Below are positions 52,937-61,609 of a stretch of DNA of 64,000 nt, in pieces. The stretch's first letter is position 1; every line of letters begins with the position of its first letter. Below the pieces are notes generated by a model. The model was not told the DNA's origin, did no database searches, and saw nothing but the letters and a program-made list of their open reading frames with translations. The stretch spans positions 186,001 to 250,000 of the forward strand of contig NZ_CP141050.1 in NCBI RefSeq assembly GCF_034627025.1, read 5' to 3'. Source of the stretch: Microvirga lotononidis. Lineage in GTDB: Bacteria; Pseudomonadota; Alphaproteobacteria; Rhizobiales; Beijerinckiaceae. A program made the position numbers and the translations under genes.

Positions 52937-53668
52937 ATGCGAGATAGCATGAGACGAGCCGGCCGTTACGCCAACCGGCTCCTGTTCGCTCTGGAGCCGG
53001 ATGATCTCGTCTACCTTGAGCCCCATCTCGAGATGGTCAGCCTGAGACGAGGGCAGATCATTTGCGAGGCGGGCGAGGCACTGCACCATGCCTACTTTCC
53101 TCATGATGCTGTGATCTCTCTGGTTACCGTGATGGAGAATGGCAGCACGGCGGAGATGGCTGTCTGCGGCCGGGAAGGTGTGATGGGTCTTATTCCAGCA
53201 TCGGTCACGCGCCAAGCCTTTGGAAACTACGTTGTGCAGATGCGGGGAACTGCCTCTCGGATCTCCTTGGATCAACTGCAAGCGGTTCTCCAGGCACGTC
53301 CCATGGTCGCAGGGCTGATGAACCGCTTCGCCGAGGCTATGCAGGCGCGCATCCTGCAATCAGTCGCGTGCAATGCAGTCCACAGTGTTGAGCAGCGCCT
53401 GTGCCGCTGGATCCTGAGCACCCATCACAGAACGGATGAAGTCATCCTGCCGCTCACTCATGAGCTTCTGGCGGAACGGTTTGGTGTGCAACGCTCCACG
53501 GTCACCACCATCATGGGCAAACTCCAGGCCGCCGGAGTGATCCAACAGGTGAGGGGCGGCATCACCATAGCTGACATCGTCAAATTGGAACAGGGCTCCT
53601 GCGAATGTTACCGAAAGCTACGGACGACCTTTGAGCGCCTGCTGCCACATACATTCACAGCAGAGTAA
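52937..53668 (+). CDS. Crp/Fnr-family transcriptional regulator
   Basis: A 243-residue regulator with a cyclic-nucleotide-binding-like beta roll (MVSLRRGQIICEAGEALHHA, VMENGSTAEMAVCGREGVMG) and a C-terminal winged helix (LTHELLAERFGVQRSTVTTI, GKLQAAGVIQQVRGGITIAD). The roll lacks the arginine-serine pair that binds cAMP in Crp and has no Fnr-like cysteine cluster, so the signal is unknown. Alternative start at 52949. Confidence 0.9.
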   Translation: MRDSMRRAGRYANRLLFALEPDDLVYLEPHLEMVSLRRGQIICEAGEALHHAYFPHDAVISLVTVMENGSTAEMAVCGREGVMGLIPASVTRQAFGNYVVQMRGTASRISLDQLQAVLQARPMVAGLMNRFAEAMQARILQSVACNAVHSVEQRLCRWILSTHHRTDEVILPLTHELLAERFGVQRSTVTTIMGKLQAAGVIQQVRGGITIADIVKLEQGSCECYRKLRTTFERLLPHTFTAE

Positions 53669-53775
53669 GGCTGACTGTGCAACGACAATTTTAGTGTCCG
53701 GGTATAAGCCTTGGAACAGCGGCATGCTCATGCCTGTGATGCATGACAGCACCATGGTTCACGCGCTGCCCCTCC

Positions 53776-54366
53776 TTAGCCGTCCGGGTGGCGTGAGGGC
53801 TTGAAGTTCCTGAAGGTGATCGAGTAGCGCAGTCGATCCACGTCCGGGATGCTGTGCTCCCATTCTGTGCGGGAAGGTCCCTGTAACAGATATGCGGAGC
53901 GCGGCTCGGCCACGACGGAGGCGCGTTCCCACTTGCTGCCCGCCTTGCGACTGAAGCGAAATACACATGGCGATCCGAGTGAGATACCGACTACCTCGGC
54001 AAACATTGGCTTGTCCTTGTGCCAGCCGATCCCAGCCCCGGCGGCATATTCGGTGAGGAGAACGTGCTGGAGATCAGAGGCGTGCAGGCTGGCAAAGCGA
54101 GCCGCGCGCTCCCGCAATGGGAGCAGGAATTCAGGCATGTCCTCCGTCCGCTGCAGTTCCATTCGGTTGAAGTCGTACTGCCAGCCGAAGGAGAGAACAC
54201 GTCGGTTGCCCTGATACCCTCGGAACTCGAACGCCTTAAAAGCCAGGTCCGCAAACCGCTCCACCAGATCGCGCTCCTCATCCGCCGAGAGGAAGTCGGG
54301 ACGATATCTGAACCCCTGAGGCAAGGAAGGGGAAGCTTGGAAGAGGTCGGGTTGGTTGTGGTTCAT
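53776..54366 (-). CDS. alkB: AlkB-family DNA dealkylase (2-oxoglutarate/Fe(II) dioxygenase)
   Basis: A 196-residue dioxygenase with the iron ligands in GIGWHKDKPMFAEV (H-x-D) and WEHSIPDVDRLRYSITFR (His plus the 2-oxoglutarate-binding arginines). FLSADEERDLVERFADLAFK opens the fold. AlkB enzymes repair N-alkylated bases by oxidative demethylation. This subgroup is the plant/bacterial AlkB-like type rather than the E. coli one, so nucleic-acid specificity is not certain. Start 54366 begins MNHNQPDLF. Confidence 0.88.
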   Translation of the reverse strand: MNHNQPDLFQASPSLPQGFRYRPDFLSADEERDLVERFADLAFKAFEFRGYQGNRRVLSFGWQYDFNRMELQRTEDMPEFLLPLRERAARFASLHASDLQHVLLTEYAAGAGIGWHKDKPMFAEVVGISLGSPCVFRFSRKAGSKWERASVVAEPRSAYLLQGPSRTEWEHSIPDVDRLRYSITFRNFKPSRHPDG

Positions 54367-54656
54367 GGCAACATCCGCTCGCCGGTATGGCATTGAGATC
54401 CCAGACGCGGTCGCACTGTGTCTGTCCCACCCAGTAGTGCCACCAAGAGGGTGGTGTTTCCGACCCTGTTCGTCCGCGCGAAAAGTCATCGCGCCGTTAA
54501 TTCGGGACATCAAAGGCAGATCCTTGGCAGAAGAGCGCCCTGGGGATTTCCGCGGGTCACAGGCTATCAGAGGACTCCTATAGGTTATTCTGTGCAATGT
54601 TGGACGTCCTCTCTTGTCTTGGCCAGAGATCCCGTTCTCGAGAGAAGTTGTTTATA

Positions 54657-54902
54657 ATGAGCCCGATCTGGGGAGGGTTGGCCTTGGCCACGTACGTAGT
54701 CGCGATCAGGCGTGAGGCACGGTTGGAACCTGTGACGGCCGAGGAGTGCGTCCGCCAAGTGCCTGGCGTCCAGGTTAAGGAGGCGGGCAATCCAAGTTGC
54801 GTCGTCATTGAGGCATCGCCTCAAGCTGTATCCGAGATCGAGCGTCGCTTCGGCGACAAGCTCATCGTGGAGGCTGACATTCGTCACAAGCGCTTGCTTT
54901 AA
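54657..54902 (+). CDS. Small protein resembling a stand-alone subtilase propeptide/I9 inhibitor
   Basis: From ATG 54657, 81 residues: a short hydrophobic start (IWGGLALATYVVAIRR) then ECVRQVPGVQVKEAGNPSCV and a final EIERRFGDKLIVEADIRHKR. The beta-alpha-beta pattern with the final acidic-hydrophobic ending recalls inhibitor I9/propeptide domains, which fold subtilases, but the resemblance is only by pattern. If correct it might serve the subtilase at 33-35 kb. Confidence 0.45.
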   Translation: MSPIWGGLALATYVVAIRREARLEPVTAEECVRQVPGVQVKEAGNPSCVVIEASPQAVSEIERRFGDKLIVEADIRHKRLL

Positions 54903-55129
54903 CCTACTGGGCACATGGGTAAGCGATACGTGCATTGAATTGCGTACATAGGTGCGTTGACGACACGGAATTCCAGAATCGGCTTCCTTCGTATCACTAT
55001 CTTTCACATCGGCGCGTCCTGAACGATGGACGCAACGGTTCTCTGGAAAGAGGGCGGGCCCCTCTCACCTTGGGCCGCTGGGTACAGCGGTCTTTTCTTT
55101 GCCGGACACCACGTCAGGGCGGGACTGGA

Positions 55130-55414
55130 ATGGCGAGCATCGGACCCGATCAGGTCGAACGGGAAGCGCGGGCGCTGCTGAAGGAAGCCATTGAGCGCTC
55201 GGGCTGGTATCCGATCCTCTCCGGTGCAGAGCGAGAGAAGCGCGTTGAGCAGGATGTCGATCGCTATTGGCCCGTCATGGCATCAGAAGCAGCGCAGCGC
55301 CTCCTCGACCGCTTTGAGGGGTGCTCTCATGTCGCTTTTCACACAGCAGGTTTGGCTCAGGACATTGGTTCTGGAGCAGGTCTCGGGTCTTCCGGCAGCG
55401 GAATGAACTCCTGA
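55130..55414 (+). CDS. Hypothetical protein
   Basis: A 94-residue protein ([20 protein letters not shown], then [19 protein letters not shown]), mainly helical and charged, with a Gly/Ser tail that overlaps the convergent pirin gene by 58 bases. The tail may be an extension into antisense sequence. No family recognised. GGCGGGACTGG upstream is a weak ribosome site. Confidence 0.5.
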   Translation: MASIGPDQVEREARALLKEAIERSGWYPILSGAEREKRVEQDVDRYWPVMASEAAQRLLDRFEGCSHVAFHTAGLAQDIGSGAGLGSSGSGMNS

Positions 55415-55884
55415 TCATCGTTCAGGGGCAGATGAATGCGACCGTTCTGCCAGTCGGCTTTGGCCTGCTTGATCCTGTCCTGGCGCAATGACAGGAAGTT
55501 CCACCAGATGTGCCGTGGTCCCAGAGGTTCTCCGCCCAGCAACATGTCTGAGTGGCTGATGCCGCTGCCGGCCGTCATCCAGTTCACAGCGCCGGGCCGG
55601 ATGGCCTGCTGAGCCCCCGTACTGTCCCGGTGCGTGATCTCACCATCAAACAGGTAGGTGACGGTTGAGAGCCCGATGTGCGGGTGAGGGCGCACGTCGG
55701 TTGTCCGAGGCACGTGGGGAGGCAGATCTACGGGGCCCATATGGTCGAAGAAGATGAACGGCCCAACCATGCGCCGCCGCATGAAGGGGAGCACCCGGCC
55801 GACTTCAAAGCCACCGAGATCCTTGCGCCTGGCATCAATCACCAGATCCAGTATCAGACTCTCCACCCCAAGCTCAAGAACCAA
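55357..55884 (-). CDS. Pirin-family protein with a large internal deletion
   Basis: The N-terminal cupin is normal: [56 protein letters not shown] and [14 protein letters not shown]. This is followed directly by [19 protein letters not shown] and the usual C-terminal end [28 protein letters not shown]. About 120 residues that normally separate these parts, including the second cupin, are missing, yet the frame is intact. Iron-ligand histidines of the first cupin are present. Pirins act as quercetinases or redox sensors; this form may be unstable. Confidence 0.8.
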   Translation of the reverse strand: MVLELGVESLILDLVIDARRKDLGGFEVGRVLPFMRRRMVGPFIFFDHMGPVDLPPHVPRTTDVRPHPHIGLSTVTYLFDGEITHRDSTGAQQAIRPGAVNWMTAGSGISHSDMLLGGEPLGPRHIWWNFLSLRQDRIKQAKADWQNGRIHLPLNDDQEFIPLPEDPRPAPEPMS

Positions 55885-56063
55885 GCCCAGTCGGGATGGT
55901 TGGCCCTCAGGAGGGCTGAAATGTGACCTGAAGACGCGACGGGATCATTGAAACGGATCGGTGAGCGGCCATACCTCCTGCTCTGATGCTTGGAGCTGTT
56001 TGAGCCCACCGATGAGACAGCCCATGCGTCGTCCGCAATCGCAGCCCGCGATGGAGCTGATTT

Positions 56064-56747
56064 ATGACGAACGAACATCCCAGCGGAGTTAGGCCAGGAC
56101 AGCATCCGTTTCGGGCCGTGCTGGGGGACATCGACGGCACCCTGCTCCTGAGCGAGGACATGCACTTTCGTGCCCTTCGCCATACCCTGGCAACCGAAGG
56201 GGTGGAGGTGCCTGACGAGTTTCATCACGAGATCGTCGGCCGGGCGGCGAAGGTCGTCTACGAGAAGTGCCGGCAGACCTTCGGCTTGTCGATGAGCTTC
56301 GACCAGTGGCGCCGGCTGAAATACAGCTACTACACCGCCCATGCCGCAGAGATCTCGGTGCGGTCCGGCGCGCTGGAGGCCTGGCAGCTCTTCGAGCAGT
56401 CGGGGCTCCGACAGGCCTTGGTGTCGAATTCCGACCGGATCGTGGTGAACGCGAACATCAGGGTGCTGGGCTTGGAAACGCCCGGGTTTATTTCGGTATC
56501 GATCAATGACGTGGTGCGGGGCAAGCCTGACCCTGAGCCTTATGAGCGGGCGGCGACGCTTCTTGGGCTTCAGCCGCAGCAGTGTATTGCCATCGAAGAC
56601 AGTCCGACCGGAGCGCAGGCCGCCCTTACCGCCGGCACCCACCTCATCGCGTGGCCGGAGGATCGGACGCTGGAGTTCCCGCCAAGCATCCAGCCGATCA
56701 CGGATTTGGAGCCGGCAGTCAAGGAACTCCTCCAACACGCGGCTTGA
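56064..56747 (+). CDS. HAD-superfamily phosphatase, CbbY/beta-phosphoglucomutase-like
   Basis: A 227-residue haloacid-dehalogenase-type protein: catalytic loop GDIDGTLLLSEDMHFRAL (Asp-x-Asp), motif II LVSNSDRIVVNANI, Lys in RGKPDPEPYERAATLLGL and motif IV AIEDSPTGAQAALTAG. The cap is of the CbbY/phosphoglycolate type. Likely a sugar-phosphate phosphatase or mutase; substrate unknown. Single gene, flanked by divergent and convergent neighbours. Confidence 0.9.
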   Translation: MTNEHPSGVRPGQHPFRAVLGDIDGTLLLSEDMHFRALRHTLATEGVEVPDEFHHEIVGRAAKVVYEKCRQTFGLSMSFDQWRRLKYSYYTAHAAEISVRSGALEAWQLFEQSGLRQALVSNSDRIVVNANIRVLGLETPGFISVSINDVVRGKPDPEPYERAATLLGLQPQQCIAIEDSPTGAQAALTAGTHLIAWPEDRTLEFPPSIQPITDLEPAVKELLQHAA

Positions 56748-56839
56748 TGGCGACTGCCCACGATGATCCCGGTGGGCCCGGATGGGGAAATCGATGGTCC
56801 ATTCCCGGCGTGGCGCTGAGACGACGCAAGTTCACCGCC

Positions 56840-57829
56840 TTACCGGAAGTGGTAAAGCGCACCCTGTTCCGGGATCACGAACTGAACACCAAGATCGTTG
56901 CCGGCCTCGAGTTCCTTGCGGATCGCCTCCTGCGGCTGCTCGTTGGTCAATGAGTACTTGATATGGCTCACGACGACCGGCAGCCCCTTCAGGGCATTGC
57001 CGCCGGATTCCTGATCCAGAACATGCAGCGTCTTGTGAACCCATTTCGGTGTCATGTGCCCGAACAGCAGATTGTCCTGCCGATCGCTGGTGTACGACAC
57101 TTCCAGGATGATGGCCTTCAACGTCCGCTGCCTCACCTTGTCGGCAATCGCCTTCCAGATATCCTGCATATTGGAAGCCTTCTGAACCTCGTCAGGGCCG
57201 GTATCCCCGAAGCACAGGATGGCGTCACCCCCGCTTTCGATGAGGAAGGCGGTCGATTCGGCTCCTGCATGGTTGAGCGGGAAGGGGGTGACGGTCATCG
57301 TAGTGCCAGCAAGGTCCTTGGTCTCCCCGGACTTCAGATCCTCCAGGCGATACTTCCTCAACTGAGGCGGCTGGCCACGATCCAGCATGTTGGGCCAGGC
57401 CTTCCAGTTAAAATAGGTCTGCTCGATTTCGGCGCTCACCGATGGTAGCGCATATATGGTCTTGTTGCTGTCATCCGGCGATGCGACCACCAGGCCCTGT
57501 ACATGGTCGAGGTGAGCATGGCTGATCAGGTAGCCTTTAATCTCGCTTTTCAACACGTGCCCGATGACGCTGTCGGTCGAACCCTCAGGCACTTTGACGT
57601 CTCTGAAGACGCCCTTGTCCTGAGCGACCTTCAACCCGTTGACCAGACTGCCGGCATCACAGGCGATGGCGTTGCGGTCCCCGTGTGGCCGAATGAGGTA
57701 GGAACTGAGATTGCTGTCCTGAATGCCGCCCAAAGCGCCGAGAACAATCAGATCGAAGCCTTGCCCCGACAGGGCAATAGTGGGCATCAGGAACATTGCC
57801 ATCGAAGCAATGGATGCGATCAGTTTCAT
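56840..57829 (-). CDS. Exported class II cyclic-nucleotide phosphodiesterase, metallo-beta-lactamase fold
   Basis: A 329-residue protein with signal peptide (LIASIASMAMFLMPTIALS) and the metallo-beta-lactamase metal motif ISHAHLDHVQGLVVASPD, plus DAILCFGDTGPDE and LEVSYTSDRQDNLLFGHM. FDLIVLGALGGIQDSNLSSY is characteristic of class II cAMP phosphodiesterases (yeast Pde1, bacterial CpdP). Periplasmic export would let it act on extracellular cyclic nucleotides. Substrate preference is inferred from family. Confidence 0.88.
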   Translation of the reverse strand: MKLIASIASMAMFLMPTIALSGQGFDLIVLGALGGIQDSNLSSYLIRPHGDRNAIACDAGSLVNGLKVAQDKGVFRDVKVPEGSTDSVIGHVLKSEIKGYLISHAHLDHVQGLVVASPDDSNKTIYALPSVSAEIEQTYFNWKAWPNMLDRGQPPQLRKYRLEDLKSGETKDLAGTTMTVTPFPLNHAGAESTAFLIESGGDAILCFGDTGPDEVQKASNMQDIWKAIADKVRQRTLKAIILEVSYTSDRQDNLLFGHMTPKWVHKTLHVLDQESGGNALKGLPVVVSHIKYSLTNEQPQEAIRKELEAGNDLGVQFVIPEQGALYHFR

Positions 57830-58094
57830 GAAGCCTCCAGCACCAGCAGATTAGGTCTGAGCGTGGGAATGTTGGCATAGCAGAGAGATGCATGCCAACC
57901 GTCATCCTTGCGGCATTGCCTCGTGAACGGCTGACACTGCCAAGAAAATGGGCAGCCAGACCAGGACGTGGTTGAGGATCTTCAGCAGGATCTTCTGGAT
58001 CGCAGGGCCGCCCCAATGCGGACTTACGGAGGGCGGTCGAGAAGGAAGGGACTGTCTCGTGAACTGTACATCATCTGCCCTCGGCAGAACGATC

Positions 58095-58391
58095 ATGACC
58101 GCACTTTATCTGATCGGTGCCGCCACAGGAGCGACGGCCCAAGATCGTACACCTGTTCATTACACATGTATGGATGGCACAAAGCTTCAGGCCACGTTCT
58201 CACCTCCAAGCACTTCAATGGGGTCAGTGAAGCTGGTTTATGCCGGATCTTCGACTGAGATGATGCTCCCGCAGGCTCTCTCTGCGGATGGGGGGCGATA
58301 CACTCAGGGCGACGTCGAGTTCTGGATCAAGGGCAAGGGTGCAACGCTGACCCGAGCAGGAAAGTCGACGACTTGCCGGACGCGCGACTAA
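58095..58391 (+). CDS. MliC-like lysozyme inhibitor
   Basis: A 98-residue exported protein with a short signal (MTALYLIGAATGATAQ) and the MliC-type fold: VHYTCMDGTKLQATFSPPS, VKLVYAGSSTEMMLPQALSA, DGGRYTQGDVEFWIKGKGAT and ending with SKSTTC-like cysteine pairing (KSTTCRTRD). MliC/PliC proteins block C-type lysozyme. The start is uncertain since the signal is short; an upstream in-frame start would lengthen it. Confidence 0.75.
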   Translation: MTALYLIGAATGATAQDRTPVHYTCMDGTKLQATFSPPSTSMGSVKLVYAGSSTEMMLPQALSADGGRYTQGDVEFWIKGKGATLTRAGKSTTCRTRD

Positions 58392-58672
58392 ATCACACCT
58401 TCCGACCCGCCGGCCCAATGCCCGCCTGAGGGCCGGGAGCGGACCTTCACACGGCCAAGATGAAGGACTGCCTGTGACCCAGCCTGTGTCAAAACGCGAA
58501 TAGGTCCGAGCTCGACGAACTATTTGTACAACACCAACCTCATAGGCCGTGAAATCTCCAGCCTACTCGGCCTTGCGAGACATGAAGTTGCTTCAACGAG
58601 GGACCTGTCAGCGTTTTGATACAACCAAGACCCTTTCCGGACGTAAGCTCCCGCGCCGTCATGCGAGGGTCA

Positions 58673-59587
58673 CTAGCTCCAGTCGGTCGCTGGGTCAGCT
58701 TTGGCCTCTAGTTCCTGTGCAAGAGATAGGAAGCCAGCGATGTAGGCAATCCCTTCCTCGCCGCGGCGGACGCCGAGATTGATGCTCTTGTTGATCCCGC
58801 TCTTCCCAAGCCTTACGGCGCGGATGGGAAGCTGCGCTCCCTCCTCGCGGACGAGCCAGTCTGGCAGGACCGAAACACCCCGCCGGGCAGCAACGAGTTG
58901 CAACATCAGATCGGTCGTTTCGGCCGTCCGGTGCTGCCGCGGGCGACACTGCCCCGGCACGAGAAACTGCGTGTAGACGTCGAGCCGCTCGACGCTGACC
59001 GGGACGGTGATCAACACCTCGTCGAGGAGATCCGGCGGTGTGGCCCAATCGCATCGGGCCAGACGGTGTTCCTCATGCACGACCAGCACGAGCTCATAAT
59101 CGATGACAGGCGTGAACAGGAGATCAGGCAGATCGATCGGGTCCGGGGTAATCAGCAGGTCGATCTCGTGGCCAAGCAGCGCAGCGACCCCATCGAAGCG
59201 GAAGGCCGTGCGGACATCCAGGTCCACGTCCGGCCAGGCAGCCAGGTAATGCGGGGTCAGACGCATCAGCCAGCGCTGGCACGGGTGGCACTCCATCCCA
59301 GTGCGCAGGGCGCCGCGCCGCCCTTGGGCGAAGTCGACCAGAACCCGCTCGGCGTGTTCCATCTGTGGCAGAACCCGCTGGGCGAGGCCGAGCAGGTATT
59401 CGCCAGCCTGTGTGAAGCGCAGGCCGCGTCCCTGCTTGACCCAGAGCTTGACCCCATAGCGTTCCTCGACCCTGCGGATCATGTGCGACAGCGCCGACTG
59501 ACTGACGTTCAGTCGCTCGGCGGCCGCGGTCACGCTGCCTGAGCGGTCGACTTCCCGGAGAACGGCGAGGTGTTGGTGGTCCAGCAT
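58673..59587 (-). CDS. metR: LysR-family regulator, MetR-like
   Basis: A 304-residue LysR-type regulator: HTH at GSVTAAAERLNVSQSALSHM, then the substrate domain with GMECHPCQRWLMRL, the equivalent of the MetR motif that lies near the homocysteine-binding site, and VSVLPDWLVREEGAQLP. MetR activates methionine-synthesis genes. The gene diverges from the amine oxidase across 123 bases, so that gene, rather than a methionine gene, may be its local target. Symbol assigned by similarity only. Confidence 0.78.
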   Translation of the reverse strand: MLDHQHLAVLREVDRSGSVTAAAERLNVSQSALSHMIRRVEERYGVKLWVKQGRGLRFTQAGEYLLGLAQRVLPQMEHAERVLVDFAQGRRGALRTGMECHPCQRWLMRLTPHYLAAWPDVDLDVRTAFRFDGVAALLGHEIDLLITPDPIDLPDLLFTPVIDYELVLVVHEEHRLARCDWATPPDLLDEVLITVPVSVERLDVYTQFLVPGQCRPRQHRTAETTDLMLQLVAARRGVSVLPDWLVREEGAQLPIRAVRLGKSGINKSINLGVRRGEEGIAYIAGFLSLAQELEAKADPATDWS

Positions 59588-59710
59588 TCATGACTCCCGC
59601 TCATCGATCAATGAGCTCTTACCATTTCTCCTCATGATAGGAAGTTAGTATGGAGGAGGAGTCTAGTACGCCCCAGTGCATGGGGCCTAAGCCGCCAAGA
59701 GGAAGCCTGC

Positions 59711-60823
59711 ATGAAACCCACCGCCGCTACGGTTGTGATCATCGGAGCCGGCCTTTCCGGCCTCTACGCTGCCCGTCTGCTTCACGCCGCAGGTATCGGG
59801 GTCCAGATCCTGGAGGCCCGCGACCGTGTCGGCGGGCGCATTCTGTCAGTCGATGAGGAAGGTCGTCCGAGCGAGGACGGATTCGATCTCGGCGCGTCTT
59901 GGATCTGGCCAAGGATGCAGCCGGCGATAGGCGCCCTAGTCGACGAACTCGGACTGTCCGGTTTCACCCAGTTCAGTGAAGGTGATGTCGTCTTCGAGCG
60001 CTTTTCGCGCGAGGGGCCGCTCCGCCATGCAGGGCCAAGGCAGGACCCACAGTCAATCCGGCTGGTTGGCGGTATGTCCGCTATCGTCCGCGCGCTCATG
60101 GCCAGCCTGCCTGAGGATTGCATCCAGTGCGAGGCGCATGTCACCCGGATCGCGCTCGCAGAGGACGGGGTGCGGCTGACCATTAGCCTTCCCGGTGGCG
60201 GGGAGGAGGAAACCCACGCTAGCCAAGTGATCACGGCGGTGCCGCCGCGTCTCCTCGAAGCGACAGTGCAATTCACGCCTGCATTGGAGCCATCGACGAC
60301 CGATCGCTGGCGTAGCACGCCGACCTGGATGGCCCCGCATGCGAAGTTTTTCGCCCTCTATGATCGACCGTTCTGGCGCGAGGCCGGGTTGTCGGGAACG
60401 GCGCAGAGTGTGGTTGGGCCCTTGATGGAAATCCACGATGCGACGACCTCATCCGGGAAGCCGGGGTTGTTCGGCTTCCTTGGTATGGGACCGGATCAGC
60501 GTTCGGCGATTGGCGAGGCCGTGGTCACCCAGGCCTGCATCGAGCAGTTGGCCCGAATCTTCGGACCTCAGGCGCTCCAACCGCGAGCCACGCTCTACAA
60601 GGACTGGTCAAAGGACCCGCTGACCGCAACATCGGCAGACAGAGGATTCGGCGGTCACCCCTCGGCAGAGGGTTCCGCCTGGGTCACGGGAGCGTGGCAA
60701 CGGCGCCTCGCCTTGGCCGGCAGCGAAACCAGCGCAACGGAACCGGGTTTTCTGGCCGGGGCGTTGGAGGCAGCGAGATGTGCTGTGACAGACACGCTCC
60801 AAAGGATCGGCTCTTCCAACTGA
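59711..60823 (+). CDS. FAD-dependent amine oxidase family protein
   Basis: A 370-residue flavoprotein with the FAD dinucleotide site TVVIIGAGLSGLYAARLLHA, EARDRVGGRILSVD (the GG doublet), FDLGASWIWPRMQPA and a C-terminal FAD contact region GSAWVTGAWQRRLALAGSE. It belongs to the monoamine-oxidase/protoporphyrinogen-oxidase-like group and is a little shorter than usual (about 420-450). Substrate unknown. Divergent from the MetR-like gene and followed by a DUF938 methyltransferase. Confidence 0.88.
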   Translation: MKPTAATVVIIGAGLSGLYAARLLHAAGIGVQILEARDRVGGRILSVDEEGRPSEDGFDLGASWIWPRMQPAIGALVDELGLSGFTQFSEGDVVFERFSREGPLRHAGPRQDPQSIRLVGGMSAIVRALMASLPEDCIQCEAHVTRIALAEDGVRLTISLPGGGEEETHASQVITAVPPRLLEATVQFTPALEPSTTDRWRSTPTWMAPHAKFFALYDRPFWREAGLSGTAQSVVGPLMEIHDATTSSGKPGLFGFLGMGPDQRSAIGEAVVTQACIEQLARIFGPQALQPRATLYKDWSKDPLTATSADRGFGGHPSAEGSAWVTGAWQRRLALAGSETSATEPGFLAGALEAARCAVTDTLQRIGSSN

Positions 60824-60912
60824 TCGTCCGCAGAGTGGCGGTGTCTGTCCTGTCGACGGCTCCTCTCCACGGCATGACAGCACAGGCACCGCATGATGAG
60901 GAATACGCCTTC

Positions 60913-61527
60913 ATGACAACGACATCGTCTTCCCAGGATGCACGGGTTGCACCTTCAGTGGCCCGCAACCGCGATCCGATCTTGGCCGTATTGCGCAGAG
61001 TTCTGCCGCCGACTGGCACGGTTCTCGAGATCGCCAGCGGCACGGGCGAGCACGCGGTGCACTTCGCGGCTGCGTTGCCGCACCTCACATGGCAGCCATC
61101 GGATCAGGATGAGCAGGGTTTGAGAAGCATCACTGCTCATCGGGCCATCTCTGGCCTGCCGAACCTTCTCGCGCCGCTTCGCCTCGATGCCGCAGCTCCC
61201 GAATGGCCTGTCGAGCAGGTGGACGCCGTCGTGGCCATCAACATGGTCCACATCAGCCCCTGGCAGGCGACTCAAGGGCTGGCGGCCGGGGCAGGACGGG
61301 CGCTGTCCCCCGACGGCGTGCTCTACCTCTACGGAGCGTACAAGGAGAACGGTATCCACACGGCACCAAGCAATGAAGCCTTCGATGCCGATCTCAGACG
61401 TCGGAATCCCGATTGGGGTATCCGGGACCTCGAGGAGGTGGCAGAGCTCGCCGGAAGGTACGGGTTGACGCTTGTCGAGCGGATCTCGATGCCCGCCAAT
61501 AATCTCAGCCTTGTCTTCCGGCGCTAG
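60913..61527 (+). CDS. DUF938 SAM-dependent methyltransferase
   Basis: About 204 residues. The SAM loop is GTVLEIASGTGEHAVHFAAAL, the second motif WQPSDQDEQGLRSITAH, and AVVAINMVHISPWQATQGLA with LYGAYKENGIHTAPSN are characteristic of DUF938, found from bacteria to humans (METTL26). The substrate is unknown. Start 60913 (MTTTSSSQDARV) was chosen; ATG 60874 is an alternative. It begins 90 bases after the amine oxidase and may share its promoter. Confidence 0.85.
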   Translation: MTTTSSSQDARVAPSVARNRDPILAVLRRVLPPTGTVLEIASGTGEHAVHFAAALPHLTWQPSDQDEQGLRSITAHRAISGLPNLLAPLRLDAAAPEWPVEQVDAVVAINMVHISPWQATQGLAAGAGRALSPDGVLYLYGAYKENGIHTAPSNEAFDADLRRRNPDWGIRDLEEVAELAGRYGLTLVERISMPANNLSLVFRR

Positions 61528-61609
61528 GAACCTGCGAAGTCCGCTAATCCGGAACGGCAGCTCTTTAGGCGGCTATTTCTCCCTGACGTTAATTCTTGAT
61601 CCGTGGCGA

